A stretch of DNA of 64,000 bases from positions 124,001-188,000 of the forward strand of contig JBBODD010000001.1 in NCBI GenBank assembly GCA_038002745.1, written 5' to 3'. Shown piece by piece: positions 33,495 through 42,471 of the stretch. The position numbers were made by a program, and so were the translations under genes. The notes under the pieces are model-generated. The model did no database searches and was not told the DNA's origin. It saw only the letters and a list, made by a program, of their open reading frames with translations. This DNA is from Bacillus sp. FSL H8-0547 (lineage in GTDB: Bacteria; Bacillota; Bacilli; Bacillales; Bacillaceae). Every line of letters starts with the position of its first letter. Positions within the stretch are counted from its first letter, which is position 1.

Positions 33495-34643
33495 ATGGAG
33501 CACCTTATTAATCAGCAGGTTAAAAACATTCAGATTTCTGGCATCCGCCAGTTTTTCAATATGGTCTCAGAATTTGAGGAAACCATATCACTCACAATCG
33601 GCCAGCCGGATTTTTTAACTCCAGCTCATGTAAAAAAAGCCGCCATTGAGGCGATTGAGAGCGATTTTACAACTTATACCCACAATGCGGGCTATCCAGA
33701 ACTCAGAGAAGCTGCCGCTGCTTTTGTAAAAGAAAAGTATGGACTTTCCTATCAAGGAAAAGATGAAGTGATTGTAACCGCCGGAGCCAGTCAGGCCATT
33801 GATATTGCATTCAGGACCATCCTTTCTCCGGGAAGCGAAGTCATCCTGCCTGGACCGGTCTATCCAGGCTATGAGCCAATCATCTCACTGTGCGGAGCCA
33901 AAGCGGTGCACGCTGATACAACCGGACACGGGTTTAAATTAACGGCAGAACTGATCAGCAGGCATCTGACAGAAAAAACGCGGTGTGTCGTCCTGCCGTA
34001 TCCATCCAATCCTACAGGCGTTACACTTGATGAGGAAGAGCTTATGAAAATTGCCGAACTGCTTAAAGGCAAAGATCTTTTCATTTTGTCAGATGAAATA
34101 TACAGTGAACTTGTTTTTGATGGAAAACACCGTTCGATCGCATCGTTCCTGCGTGATCAGACAATCGTCATAAACGGGCTTTCAAAATCACACAGCATGA
34201 CCGGCTTTCGAATCGGGTTTGTGTTCGCACCGGCTGCCATCAGCAAGCATCTGCTGAAGGTGCATCAGTATAACATATCCTGTGCATCCTCCATCTCGCA
34301 AAAGGCTGCTCTGGAGGCCCTTACTGCAGGCAAAAACGATGCAGCACCTATGAACGGGGAATATTCAAAAAGAATGAACTATGTGTACAGGAGATTGACG
34401 GAGATGGGGCTTCCGACTGAAAAGCCGGACGGATCCTTTTACATTTTTCCTAGCATCAAGCATTTCAATGCCTCGTCTTTTGATTTTGCCTATTCTCTTG
34501 CAAAGGATGGGGGGGTGGCTGTAGTGCCCGGGAGTGCATTTTCTGCTTTGGGGGAAGGATACATCCGGATCTCTTATGCCTGCAGCTTTGAACAGCTAAA
34601 AGAGGCGATGGACCGGTTTGAACACTATATAAAAAGCCGATAA
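33495..34643 (+). CDS. patA: N-acetyl-L,L-diaminopimelate aminotransferase PatA
   Basis: Class I/II aminotransferase of 383 residues that transfers an amino group in the acetylated diaminopimelate route to lysine and peptidoglycan. The PLP lysine is in NGLSKSHSMTGFRIGF; cofactor contacts are in TAGASQAID, PYPSNPTGV and LSDEIYSELV. Three ATGs lie close together; AAAAAGG is nine bases before the ATG at 33495, which gives MEHL as in B. subtilis. In B. subtilis patA adjoins kinA and cheV; the kinA side is preserved here. Confidence 0.92.
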   Translation: MEHLINQQVKNIQISGIRQFFNMVSEFEETISLTIGQPDFLTPAHVKKAAIEAIESDFTTYTHNAGYPELREAAAAFVKEKYGLSYQGKDEVIVTAGASQAIDIAFRTILSPGSEVILPGPVYPGYEPIISLCGAKAVHADTTGHGFKLTAELISRHLTEKTRCVVLPYPSNPTGVTLDEEELMKIAELLKGKDLFILSDEIYSELVFDGKHRSIASFLRDQTIVINGLSKSHSMTGFRIGFVFAPAAISKHLLKVHQYNISCASSISQKAALEALTAGKNDAAPMNGEYSKRMNYVYRRLTEMGLPTEKPDGSFYIFPSIKHFNASSFDFAYSLAKDGGVAVVPGSAFSALGEGYIRISYACSFEQLKEAMDRFEHYIKSR

Positions 34644-34645
34644 GA

Positions 34646-34684
34646 TTGGCCAGCGGACGCTATATGCTTCGCTGGCTTTTTGCC
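34646..34684 (+). terminator. Terminator after patA
   Basis: GCCAGCG and CGCTGGC close a 15-base loop, followed by TTTTTG. Confidence 0.8.
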
Positions 34685-34686
34685 TT

Positions 34687-36498
34687 TCAAGCTTCCGGCA
34701 GCTTCAGTGAAAAAACCGTGCCCATTCCAGGCTCGCTCTCAATGCTCATGCTGCCTTTATGATTTTCAATGATTTTATAAGTGATCATCAAGCCAAGGCC
34801 TGTTCCCTTTTCTTTCGTCGTGTAGAATGGTTCGCCGATTTTTTTCAGGGCTTCTTTAGGTATTCCCTCCCCTTCATCTTTCACATGCACAAAAATGAAA
34901 CCTTCCGCTTTTTCGAAACGAAGCTGAATGGCTCCTCCTTTAGGCATGGAATCAATCGCATTTTTAATCAGATTAATGAACACCTGTTTCAGCTGGTTCT
35001 GATCACAGTGGATAAACAGCTTTTCTTCCTGGGGAACGGTTTGGATGATGACATTATTCATGATCGCCTGCGTTTCAAGAAGCGTTGCAACATCACTTAC
35101 CAGAGCTGTTAAGTCCGTTTTTTTCAGGACCCTTTCCTGAGGTTTTGCGAGCATCAGCAGCTCGCTCAGGATCAGTTCAATCCGGTTCAGCTCAGAAAAG
35201 ACAATTTCGTAGTACCCTTGATCGTGACGGTTTGAAGAATGCATAAGCTGCAAAAACCCCTTGATAGCCGTCAGCGGATTGCGGATTTCATGGGCAATGC
35301 CGGCTGCCAGCTGTCCTGCTACGGAAAGTTTTTCAGAGCGAAGCATCAGTTCCTCTGCCTTTTTCCGGTCAGAAATATCCCTTAAAATGACCTGAACGGC
35401 CCTTTCGCCAAAATAAGTGGTGGGAATGCAGACCATTTCCGTATAAATTGTGCTGCCGTTGTATGTATGCCAGGATTGCTTCGTTACTTCCACTTCAGAC
35501 TTTTCTTCGACAATACTGCGGAGTTTCTCCCTCACCTGTTCATGATCTTCCTGTTCCAATAAGGCAAAGACGTTTTTGCCGAGCATATCAGGATAGTCTC
35601 CAGCTTCAAAAAGCTTTACTCCCGACTCATTAATAAAAACCCATTTGTCTCTGTGAATAACGGCAATAGTATCAATGGAATTCTGAATCAGGAGCTGATA
35701 CCGTTCCCTGCTTTTCTGAAGGATTTTCTGGAACTTCTTGCGTGATGAAATATCAATCAGAACGACCAGTTCCGCCGGCTTGTTTTTATAAATGGCGGGG
35801 GCCGCTTTAATTTCCACTTCAACCGGTGTTCCGTCAAGCCTTCTCCACGTTTGTTCAATAAGGCCTACATAGGAGCCCTGCTGCATTCTTTGTATGCGGT
35901 TTTTTACAATGTCATGGTAATCATGATCGATGATATCAAGAACATCTTTCCCAAGAAGATCTTCTTTTGAGGATCCTCCAAGCAGATCAATAAGGGCCTG
36001 ATTTACATAGCAAAGCTGACCCTTCTGGGATATAAACAGGGGACATGGCAGTTTCTTCAGCAGTTCTGTCGCATGAACACTTATTTCCTGTGATTCTTCA
36101 CTTAAAAAGGGATTATTCAGCTGCACACGCCTTGCCGGATCTCCATGCTGGCTTGGTTTTGGAATTTTCAGCTTAAGAATAATCTGATTTTCCTCTGCAG
36201 CTGCTGTTCTTATAAAATCAATATCAGCTTCCAGCCATATATAGGTTTCATTCTTTAACATGAAACGAAAGGTGCACGGATGAAGATGATGTTCATTGTA
36301 AAAATAGCTCTCCACTAAAAAAAGATCGTCTTTATGAACATATTCCTTCAATGTCGTGCCAATCATTTCACTGCTTTTAAAGCCCAGGTGCTCTTCGCTG
36401 TTTGCAGACATAAACTGAAACCTGCCGCTGTCGTTCATCACTGCAAACAGCTCTGCCTGCGGCAATACCTGATATTCGCTTTCTGTTTCCTGCTTCAT
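34687..36498 (-). CDS. kinA: Sporulation sensor kinase KinA
   Basis: Soluble histidine kinase of 603 residues, close to the 606 of B. subtilis KinA. Three PAS domains (about 10-120, 145-265, 270-385) precede the H-box AAGIAHEIRNPLTAIKGF near residue 403 and an intact ATPase (KNAIDSMP, VKDEGEGIP, KGTGLGLMI). KinA phosphorylates Spo0F and starts sporulation. AAGGGGGGCAATGC precedes the ATG. Convergent with patA. In B. subtilis it is SigH dependent; no convincing SigH promoter was found here. Confidence 0.9.
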   Translation of the reverse strand: MKQETESEYQVLPQAELFAVMNDSGRFQFMSANSEEHLGFKSSEMIGTTLKEYVHKDDLFLVESYFYNEHHLHPCTFRFMLKNETYIWLEADIDFIRTAAAEENQIILKLKIPKPSQHGDPARRVQLNNPFLSEESQEISVHATELLKKLPCPLFISQKGQLCYVNQALIDLLGGSSKEDLLGKDVLDIIDHDYHDIVKNRIQRMQQGSYVGLIEQTWRRLDGTPVEVEIKAAPAIYKNKPAELVVLIDISSRKKFQKILQKSRERYQLLIQNSIDTIAVIHRDKWVFINESGVKLFEAGDYPDMLGKNVFALLEQEDHEQVREKLRSIVEEKSEVEVTKQSWHTYNGSTIYTEMVCIPTTYFGERAVQVILRDISDRKKAEELMLRSEKLSVAGQLAAGIAHEIRNPLTAIKGFLQLMHSSNRHDQGYYEIVFSELNRIELILSELLMLAKPQERVLKKTDLTALVSDVATLLETQAIMNNVIIQTVPQEEKLFIHCDQNQLKQVFINLIKNAIDSMPKGGAIQLRFEKAEGFIFVHVKDEGEGIPKEALKKIGEPFYTTKEKGTGLGLMITYKIIENHKGSMSIESEPGMGTVFSLKLPEA

Positions 36499-36761
36499 GC
36501 ATTGCCCCCCTTAATATGTAAATCACAACACAATACCGTGCTATCTGCTTTTGGGAAACAGCAGTCAAAATGATCGTCATGCGGGAGACTGAGGGAGAAA
36601 AATGAAGAAACAAGGAAGCAGATGATCTTCGCCTGCAGAACGTTCGATTTTACTTAACAAAATTCGATTCTGTCTTTCAAAATTCCTTTATGATTTCCTG
36701 AAAAAGTTAATTTTTTCTGAAAAAGAAAGCGCATGTTATCATGATTGTTAAACGGCGGCCA

Positions 36762-36800
36762 TAAAAAAAGCAAGCCGGTATGAGATCCGGCTTGCTTTTA
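36762..36800 (-). terminator. Terminator after the 57-residue gene
   Basis: On the minus strand AGCAAGCCGG-ATCTCATA-CCGGCTTGCT is followed by seven T residues; the stop codon is at its base. Confidence 0.92.
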
Positions 36801-36971
36801 TCCTTTATATTCACCAGCATTTTTTGAAGCTTTTTCTTTCTTTGCTTTTTCTTTATGAGCACGGTTTGTAGCGGCGCTTCCCAGTTCATTGCTGAACTCA
36901 GAGTCCGTTTTGCTTGAGTCAAAGCCTTTTTTGTTCTTCTGATCAGCATCGTTTTTGTTTGTTTTAGACAT
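36798..36971 (-). CDS. Small highly charged protein (57 aa), spore-type
   Basis: Begins MSKTNKNDADQKNKKGFDSS and ends KASKNAGEYKG; no hydrophobic segment, no cysteine, 30 percent lysine plus asparagine. GGAGGGATGAAC precedes the ATG and a strong terminator overlaps the stop, so it is a real gene. The composition resembles minor small acid-soluble spore proteins and other forespore proteins, but I cannot name a family. It lies between kinA and the CMD gene. Confidence 0.65.
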   Translation of the reverse strand: MSKTNKNDADQKNKKGFDSSKTDSEFSNELGSAATNRAHKEKAKKEKASKNAGEYKG

Positions 36972-37014
36972 GTTCATCCCTCCTTTTACTTACCTTAGTT
37001 TTGGCATGTGCGCT

Positions 37015-37686
37015 TCAATTATGTGTAGAGTTTTCGTTTTCACCCTCAAAGGATTTCAGCATATTCACCGCATGTGTGACAACGCCGCCTGACCTTAATA
37101 GTGCTGCTGTTATTGCCGCTTCCGCCAGTTCTTCCATAGAGCAGCCTTCCTGTTTGGCACCTGCTGTATGGGAGGCAATGCAATAGGGACATTCTGACGT
37201 GTGCGCCACCGCCACTGCAATCAGCTGCTTTTGTTTGGCCGAAAGCTTGCCCGCAGCCATTGCCTTAGAAAAAAAAGCATGGGCCGAAGCTCCGATTTCC
37301 GGAGTCAAATCGGTCATCGTTTTTAAATCAGCAAGATCAGAGCTTTTATAAAATGCATCTGCAGCATCTCCGTCGTATGCCCTGTGCATCTGCATTCTAT
37401 GGGCATAGGCACCGCCTGCTTCGATTGCAGCCGAGACCATAACTGCTTCAAATAATTCCTCCGCACTTGCCCCTTCTTTCTTTGCTTTTTTCGTATGAAA
37501 ATCAATGCAGTAAGGACATTCCGTTGCATGAGAAACAGCCACAGCAATGATTTCCTTGTCCTTTTTTGTTAAATGTCCGTCACTCAGCACCGCTTTGCTG
37601 AATGCAGTATATGACTGATAAAGCTCAGGCGCAAGATCAGGAAACCTCTTCATAAGCTGAATGTTTTCAGGAGAGTAAAACCCCAT
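37015..37686 (-). CDS. Tandem carboxymuconolactone decarboxylase/AhpD-like protein
   Basis: Protein of 223 residues made of two AhpD-like domains (about 20-105 and 125-210), each with the redox pair ECPYC followed by xxH (ECPYCIDFH, ECPYCIASH). Single-domain AhpD proteins are trimeric disulfide reductases or peroxidases; this is an internal duplication. The ATG at 37686 follows GAGGG; the ATG at 37698 is a weaker alternative. It sits 44 bases upstream of the small charged gene with the same polarity. Peroxide defence is the likely role. Confidence 0.85.
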   Translation of the reverse strand: MGFYSPENIQLMKRFPDLAPELYQSYTAFSKAVLSDGHLTKKDKEIIAVAVSHATECPYCIDFHTKKAKKEGASAEELFEAVMVSAAIEAGGAYAHRMQMHRAYDGDAADAFYKSSDLADLKTMTDLTPEIGASAHAFFSKAMAAGKLSAKQKQLIAVAVAHTSECPYCIASHTAGAKQEGCSMEELAEAAITAALLRSGGVVTHAVNMLKSFEGENENSTHN

Positions 37687-37765
37687 GTGATCCCTCATTT
37701 CTTTGATTTAACCTATTTTTTCCTACTATATAATGGGTTACTCTGATTTCAGAAAAAAAGGCAAA

Positions 37766-37790
37766 GAAAAAAGCCTTCCTGTGAAGGAAA
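37766..37790 (-). terminator. Terminator after pbpH
   Basis: On the minus strand CCTTC-ACAG-GAAGG is followed by CTTTTTTCTTT. The stem is short. Confidence 0.6.
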
Positions 37791-37805
37791 GCTGAAGTCT
37801 GCCTG

Positions 37806-39932
37806 TTATTCCTGCCCGGCTTCTTCCTGTGAAGAGGCATCAGCCGAACTGTCTGCATCCTGATTCTGAGGTTTAGGATCTAGGTTTGCATAGGCTTCGA
37901 TTGCGCGCTTGGCGATATTTTTGTTTACAGGATGCCCTGCCCGCAGCCCAGTATAAGGAACCAATACACTGATAGCTACTTCAGGCTTTGATGCAGGGTA
38001 ATACCCTACGAAAGCTAAATTATTTGTATCAGTACCCCAATATGCTTTCTTGCTCAGCTCACCATAATAGCTTGTTTGGGATGTTCCAGTTTTCCCTGCT
38101 ACATCGTATTCACCAAAGACTCCTGCTGCCGTACCTTCAGTTTTTGTAACGGCTTCAAATCCCCGCTGCACTTGTCTTATGTCTTCCGGTGAGTTATTTA
38201 TTCGATTTAGAATAGTTGGTTCATGTTCAGTTACAATCGGTCCAAGCTGTTTTTCTTCATTCGGTGAATGTATACTTGTTACAATCCGCGGTTCAACACG
38301 GTAGCCTCCATTAGCTATAACGGATACGTACTGAGCCATTTGAAGCGGAGTATACGTATCAAACTGGCCTATTGCCATATCGACAAGCTTACCCGGATCA
38401 CTCGCACTTGTTTGCAGACCAATTGATTCATTAGGAAGATCAATTCCTGTCGGCACACCAAGTCCGAATTGGCTGTAATAATTCCGCAGACGCTGATAAT
38501 CACTCGCTGAAATATCAAGAGGTCCATTTGGAATGTATGTCTCCCCTGCAATTTCAAGAGCGATTCTGAACATATAAACGTTTGAACTTTTTTGAAGAGC
38601 TCTTATGTCAGAGACAGGCCCCATATTTCTGACTGACTTTTTATCAGGAGCACCTTTCAGTTTCATCGGAGTATCAACGTAGACAGTGCCCCTTGGTATT
38701 CCATGTTGATATCCAGCCAAAACAGTTGCCCCTTTAATAGTAGAGCCTATTTCATACTGAGTTGTAAAGTTCCCTACAATATAATCGTTTATCTTCCCCT
38801 CTTCAAAACTGTACTTCTTACCCGACATGGCAAGCACGTCGCCTGTATGAGGGTCCATCATGACCGCAAAGGCTCTGTCCACGAGGTAATTTCCGGATTT
38901 TCCGCGGGCAACTTTCAGTTCTTCTTCGACAATTTGATCGAGCTGCTTCTGCAGATCAAGGTCAAAGGACAGTTTTAGATCATAGCCGCGTCTTCCCTCG
39001 TCGATGACCGATTCGGAAATGACATTGCCGCTTGTGTCCGTCACATATTGCACTTTTGATTTTCTCGGATTCAGATAGTCCTCGTACTGATACTCAAGGT
39101 TGCTTCGTCCAACCCGTTCGTTGCGTGCATATCCGCGGGCTGTGTAATATGATTTTCTTGCTTCAAGAATTCCCTGTTTAGGAGTTGTAACACTGCCGAA
39201 AACCCCTGTTAGAAGGTCGCCGTTAGGATAGGAACGTTTCCAGTCCGTGATGATATCCACACCCGGCAGATCTTCAAGATTTTCAGCCACGCGTGTCAGC
39301 TCGTCCTTTGTCAGCTCTTCATCTTTTGTCAGGCCTGTAGCTGTTACAATTTGGGGCTCATAGGCATAGCCGGATGAAAAACGGGTATAAAGAGCCGCTA
39401 TTTCAAGTTCTACAGGATTTGCTTTTAATGCATCCAGTTCTTTTACTGGTACCCGGTCGATCTGAAGTTTATAGGTTTCACTGCCTTTTTTCGATTTTTC
39501 CTTTTCTGTTAAGAGGTCTGCTGCCTCTTCAGGATTCGTTGCCACCCAGTAGTCCTTCAAATCCCGTTCCTTAAGAAAATCGGATGGAACGTCAATTAAT
39601 GAAGCCAGTTTCGCAGCAGTCTCGAGCTTGTCTTTTGCTTTGGTTGTTTTTTCAACCGTATACGTAATCGCGTCTACACCGATGTTTTCAACAAGGACAT
39701 TTCCGTTCCTGTCATACATCTTGCCCCGCGGAGCAGGAAAACTGGCATAGTTGGACTCTGTGCGGCTGACTTCCTTGGAAAACTCCTCTCCCTGGACAAT
39801 CTGCACAACACCAAGCCGGATAATAAGTGCTACAAACAGCAAAAACACAAAGAAAAAGAAAACGTTGATGCGGATTAAGCGTTTTTTCTTTAATTTCCGC
39901 AAATCCGCCTGACTATTGCCTTGCTCAGTCAA
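37806..39932 (-). CDS. pbpH: Class B penicillin-binding protein PbpH
   Basis: Membrane-anchored D,D-transpeptidase of 708 residues. One N-terminal helix (about 20-45), a PBP dimer domain (about 60-300), and the transpeptidase domain (about 340-690) with the catalytic serine in GSTIKG, the SSN motif in QKSSNVYMF and KTGT in VAGKTGTSQT. It cross-links wall peptidoglycan during elongation; in B. subtilis PbpH is redundant with PbpA for rod shape. The start is TTG with GAAAGGAG ten bases upstream. A WalR-type box and a hairpin lie in its upstream region. Confidence 0.92.
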   Translation of the reverse strand: MTEQGNSQADLRKLKKKRLIRINVFFFFVFLLFVALIIRLGVVQIVQGEEFSKEVSRTESNYASFPAPRGKMYDRNGNVLVENIGVDAITYTVEKTTKAKDKLETAAKLASLIDVPSDFLKERDLKDYWVATNPEEAADLLTEKEKSKKGSETYKLQIDRVPVKELDALKANPVELEIAALYTRFSSGYAYEPQIVTATGLTKDEELTKDELTRVAENLEDLPGVDIITDWKRSYPNGDLLTGVFGSVTTPKQGILEARKSYYTARGYARNERVGRSNLEYQYEDYLNPRKSKVQYVTDTSGNVISESVIDEGRRGYDLKLSFDLDLQKQLDQIVEEELKVARGKSGNYLVDRAFAVMMDPHTGDVLAMSGKKYSFEEGKINDYIVGNFTTQYEIGSTIKGATVLAGYQHGIPRGTVYVDTPMKLKGAPDKKSVRNMGPVSDIRALQKSSNVYMFRIALEIAGETYIPNGPLDISASDYQRLRNYYSQFGLGVPTGIDLPNESIGLQTSASDPGKLVDMAIGQFDTYTPLQMAQYVSVIANGGYRVEPRIVTSIHSPNEEKQLGPIVTEHEPTILNRINNSPEDIRQVQRGFEAVTKTEGTAAGVFGEYDVAGKTGTSQTSYYGELSKKAYWGTDTNNLAFVGYYPASKPEVAISVLVPYTGLRAGHPVNKNIAKRAIEAYANLDPKPQNQDADSSADASSQEEAGQE

Positions 39933-40000
39933 CGCAGTTTATCTCCTTTCAAAATCGGATTCATCCGATTGTGGGTTCATTCATCTAATTACAATCCTAT

Positions 40001-40017
40001 TGTAACACTTGTGTAAT
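40001..40017 (+). promoter_or_regulatory. WalR-type box (TGTAAC-N5-TGTAAT)
   Basis: Exact match to the WalR (YycF) consensus TGTWAH-N5-TGTWAH, about 70 bases upstream of pbpH and 300 bases upstream of ykwD. WalRK controls wall-metabolism genes, which suits both neighbours. Whether it activates or represses is unknown. Confidence 0.6.
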
Positions 40018-40200
40018 ACTTGTTACACAAAAATGGGGGTAAATTTTTTGTCAAGAAACAATTCAATGAAAAAGTTAGTTTTGATGGATAATGCTAGAAA
40101 TCATCCGTCCTTTATGTGTTTGGACTGACAGCTGTTTAAATTGCTGAAAAGTCTTTGCTGACTGGGCTTTATGAGACTTACAATTTGTAAGGATGATAGA

Positions 40201-40223
40201 TTGACATTCAGCATGAGTGTCAA
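40201..40223. promoter_or_regulatory. Palindrome upstream of ykwD
   Basis: TTGACATTCA at 40201-40210 and TGAGTGTCAA at 40214-40223 form a 10-base inverted repeat with one mismatch and a three-base centre. The left arm doubles as a consensus -35 hexamer, so a bound protein would block the polymerase. Confidence 0.5.
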
Positions 40224-40318
40224 TGGAAAGCACTGGCTGATATATTACAAGAATCGTGTGTTACGATATGTGTGTAGCAAGGAACACAACAAAAAAAACT
40301 CTTAGGAGGAATTTTTTC

Positions 40319-41077
40319 ATGAAAAAGAAGTCTATTGCACTTTCAGTTGCAGCAGCAGCTACTATTTTTACATTTAATGCGGGTGGACAAACTGCAGATG
40401 CAGCAGCTCCACAGCAATCAAATATGCAAGTTAAAGCTTATCAAATTGCCGGTCAAAACTGCAATTTAAATCAGGAACAAACACAGGATATGCTGAAAAA
40501 CATCAACAATCCTGAGCTTCAAAAAATGGTTGAAGAGCAGCTGAGCCAGTTTAAAGCACAGCAAGGACAGGCTGCACCGCAGGCACCTCAGCAAGAGCAA
40601 GCTCAAGCGCCTAAGCAAGAAGCAGCTCCAGCACCTGCACAGCAGCAGGCACCTGAAGCAAAAGAAGAAGCTCCAAAGCAAGAGCAAACTCAGGCTGCAG
40701 TAAGTGAATTTGAGAAAAAAGTTGTAGAGCTTACAAATGCAGAGCGTGAAAAGCAAGGTCTAAAACCTCTTCAGCTTGACGAAGAACTAAGCAAAGTAGC
40801 TAAAGAAAAGTCTAAAGACATGCAAAGCAAGAACTACTTTGACCACAACAGCCCAACTTACGGATCACCATTTGATATGATGAAAAAGTTCGGCGTTGAG
40901 TATACAACTGCAGGCGAAAACATTGCAAAAGGACAAGCTTCTCCTGAAGAAGTTGTACAAGCATGGATGAACTCTGAAGGTCACCGCAAAAACATCATGA
41001 ACGCTGACTTCACACACATCGGTGTGGGCCACGTTGAAGAAGGCAACTACTGGACTCAAATGTTCATCGGAAAATAA
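40319..41077 (+). CDS. ykwD: Secreted CAP-domain protein YkwD
   Basis: Protein of 252 residues: signal peptide (MKKKSIALSVAAAATIFTF, cleavage after about residue 29), a linker rich in Gln, Pro and Ala (about 75-130), and a C-terminal CAP/SCP domain (about 132-252) with VELTNAEREKQGL, YFDHNSP, GENIA, WMNSEGHRKNIMN and the conserved histidines. Its exact activity is not established; members bind lipids or act as proteases. AGGAGGAATTTTTTC precedes the ATG; the upstream ATG at 40256 has no site. Position between pbpH and ykwB is as in B. subtilis. Confidence 0.92.
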   Translation: MKKKSIALSVAAAATIFTFNAGGQTADAAAPQQSNMQVKAYQIAGQNCNLNQEQTQDMLKNINNPELQKMVEEQLSQFKAQQGQAAPQAPQQEQAQAPKQEAAPAPAQQQAPEAKEEAPKQEQTQAAVSEFEKKVVELTNAEREKQGLKPLQLDEELSKVAKEKSKDMQSKNYFDHNSPTYGSPFDMMKKFGVEYTTAGENIAKGQASPEEVVQAWMNSEGHRKNIMNADFTHIGVGHVEEGNYWTQMFIGK

Positions 41078-41092
41078 TAGAGTTTGATCGTC

Positions 41093-41126
41093 ATAGACAG
41101 CCGGGATATCCGGCTGTCTTTTTTAT
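41093..41126 (+). terminator. Terminator after ykwD
   Basis: GACAGCCGG-GATAT-CCGGCTGTC followed by six T residues. Confidence 0.93.
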
Positions 41127-41584
41127 GTCAAGGGCATTTTCAGGCGGACCATATCAAGACATGGTATTCCATTTTCATAAATTGGCTTATCATAATGATC
41201 CAGGAAGTAATTCTTGATAATTCCGTCTAACCTGAAGCCGCACTTTTGATAAAGGGCCAGCTGGTCAAGGCTTGAATTGCCTGTACCAATTTCAAGAAAA
41301 GTAAAACCTTCAGTTTCCCCTTCCTTTTTGGCACGTGCCAGCAGTTTCTTTGCAATTCCTTTTCTCCGGAATGCATTATCAACTGCAAGATTCATCACTT
41401 CTAATGATGTGGATGAACGTTTAACGAGAACCAGTACACCAGCCGTCTGTTCTTTATGTTCTGCCAAAAAAACGAGGCTCTTATGAAGATACTTTTGAAT
41501 GGCTTTTTCCTCAGGATCTGCTTCAAGCAGCAGGTGCATTGGAGCAGATTCCCCGCTATTCAGTTTTCTGATGGTGATTTCCAT
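41123..41584 (-). CDS. ykwB: GNAT acetyltransferase YkwB
   Basis: Protein of 153 residues with the acetyl-CoA motif A (VDNAFRRKGIAKKLLARAKKEG) and the usual C-terminal YQKCGFRLDGI. Orthologue of B. subtilis YkwB by position. The substrate is unknown. It overlaps the end of ykwC by 25 bases and so is co-translated with it. Confidence 0.87.
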   Translation of the reverse strand: MEITIRKLNSGESAPMHLLLEADPEEKAIQKYLHKSLVFLAEHKEQTAGVLVLVKRSSTSLEVMNLAVDNAFRRKGIAKKLLARAKKEGETEGFTFLEIGTGNSSLDQLALYQKCGFRLDGIIKNYFLDHYDKPIYENGIPCLDMVRLKMPLT

Positions 41585-42438
41585 AACTTGTACAGAGCCT
41601 GTGTTCCGCTCTCGGCTTCCCCTTTTTCTGAAAGCTCCGTATACAGCTTGTGGGCAAGTGCGAGGCCAGGCACCTCCATTTTCATTTGTTCAGCCTCTTC
41701 AATTGCAATGCTCATGTCTTTCAGAAAATGTTTGACATAAAACCCAGGTTCAAAATCTTCCTTCAGCATTCTTGGTGCAAGATTGCTTAATGACCAGCTT
41801 CCCGCAGCACCTGCTGATATGCTTTTCAGCACATTTTCAGGATCAAGACCTGCTGAATGCGCATACGCAATCGCCTCGCTAACCCCGATCATGCCGGCTG
41901 CAATTGCAATTTGATTACACATTTTAGTATGCTGTCCGCTTCCTGCAGGCCCCTGGTAGACAATATTTTTTCCAATAATAGAAAAAATCGGCAAACACGC
42001 TTCAAATGCTTCCTTATCTCCGCCGGCCATTATGGACAGTCTAGCCTCTTTAGCACCTACATCTCCGCCTGAAACAGGTGCGTCGATTGCGTAAATCCTC
42101 TTTTGCTTCGCCAGTTCGTAGATGCGTATGGCAAGGCTCGGCTTAGAAGTTGTCATATCAATTACGTAGCTGCCGCTTTTTGCAGCATTTAAAATTCCAT
42201 TATCTCCCAAATAAAGCTCTTCTACATCTGATGGATATCCAACCATCGTCATAACGACATCAGAGTTCCGGGCAAGCTCTTCTGCTGTCTCTCTCCAGAC
42301 CGCCCCCTCTTTAATCAGATCATCCGCTTTTTCTTTTGTTCTCGTATAAATGGAAACAGAGTAGCCTGCCTTCAGCAAATGCATGGCCATGCTTCTGCCC
42401 ATTACGCCCGTTCCGATGAACCCTATACTTTGTGTCAT
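41560..42438 (-). CDS. ykwC: 3-hydroxyisobutyrate dehydrogenase-family oxidoreductase YkwC
   Basis: Beta-hydroxyacid dehydrogenase of 292 residues. The NAD(P) loop is GFIGTGVMGRSMAMHLL at the N-terminus; DAPVSGGDVGAKEA is the substrate motif and the catalytic lysine is in GQHTKMCNQ. Orthologous to B. subtilis YkwC. Candidate substrates are 3-hydroxyisobutyrate, tartronate semialdehyde or similar. GGGAGAGATGT lies before the ATG. Operon with ykwB. Confidence 0.9.
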   Translation of the reverse strand: MTQSIGFIGTGVMGRSMAMHLLKAGYSVSIYTRTKEKADDLIKEGAVWRETAEELARNSDVVMTMVGYPSDVEELYLGDNGILNAAKSGSYVIDMTTSKPSLAIRIYELAKQKRIYAIDAPVSGGDVGAKEARLSIMAGGDKEAFEACLPIFSIIGKNIVYQGPAGSGQHTKMCNQIAIAAGMIGVSEAIAYAHSAGLDPENVLKSISAGAAGSWSLSNLAPRMLKEDFEPGFYVKHFLKDMSIAIEEAEQMKMEVPGLALAHKLYTELSEKGEAESGTQALYKLWKSPSEN

Positions 42439-42471
42439 ACATCTCTCCCTCTCTTTTTCAGCTTCCTCTTT

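Larger units (their letters stand above)
39933..40318. other. 386-base intergenic region between divergent pbpH and ykwD
   Basis: Contains a hairpin AATCGGA-TTCA-TCCGATT at 39953-39970 just upstream of the pbpH ribosome site; a WalR-type direct repeat at 40001-40017, which overlaps the inverted repeat TTGTGTAA/TTACACAA (40009-40031); and a 23-base imperfect palindrome at 40201-40223. No ORF of note. Confidence 0.7.

Noticed and set aside
36640-36720. Possible SigH promoter for kinA (AAAGGAATT then GAAT on the minus strand)
   Set aside because: Spacing between the elements is about four bases too short for the SigH consensus.
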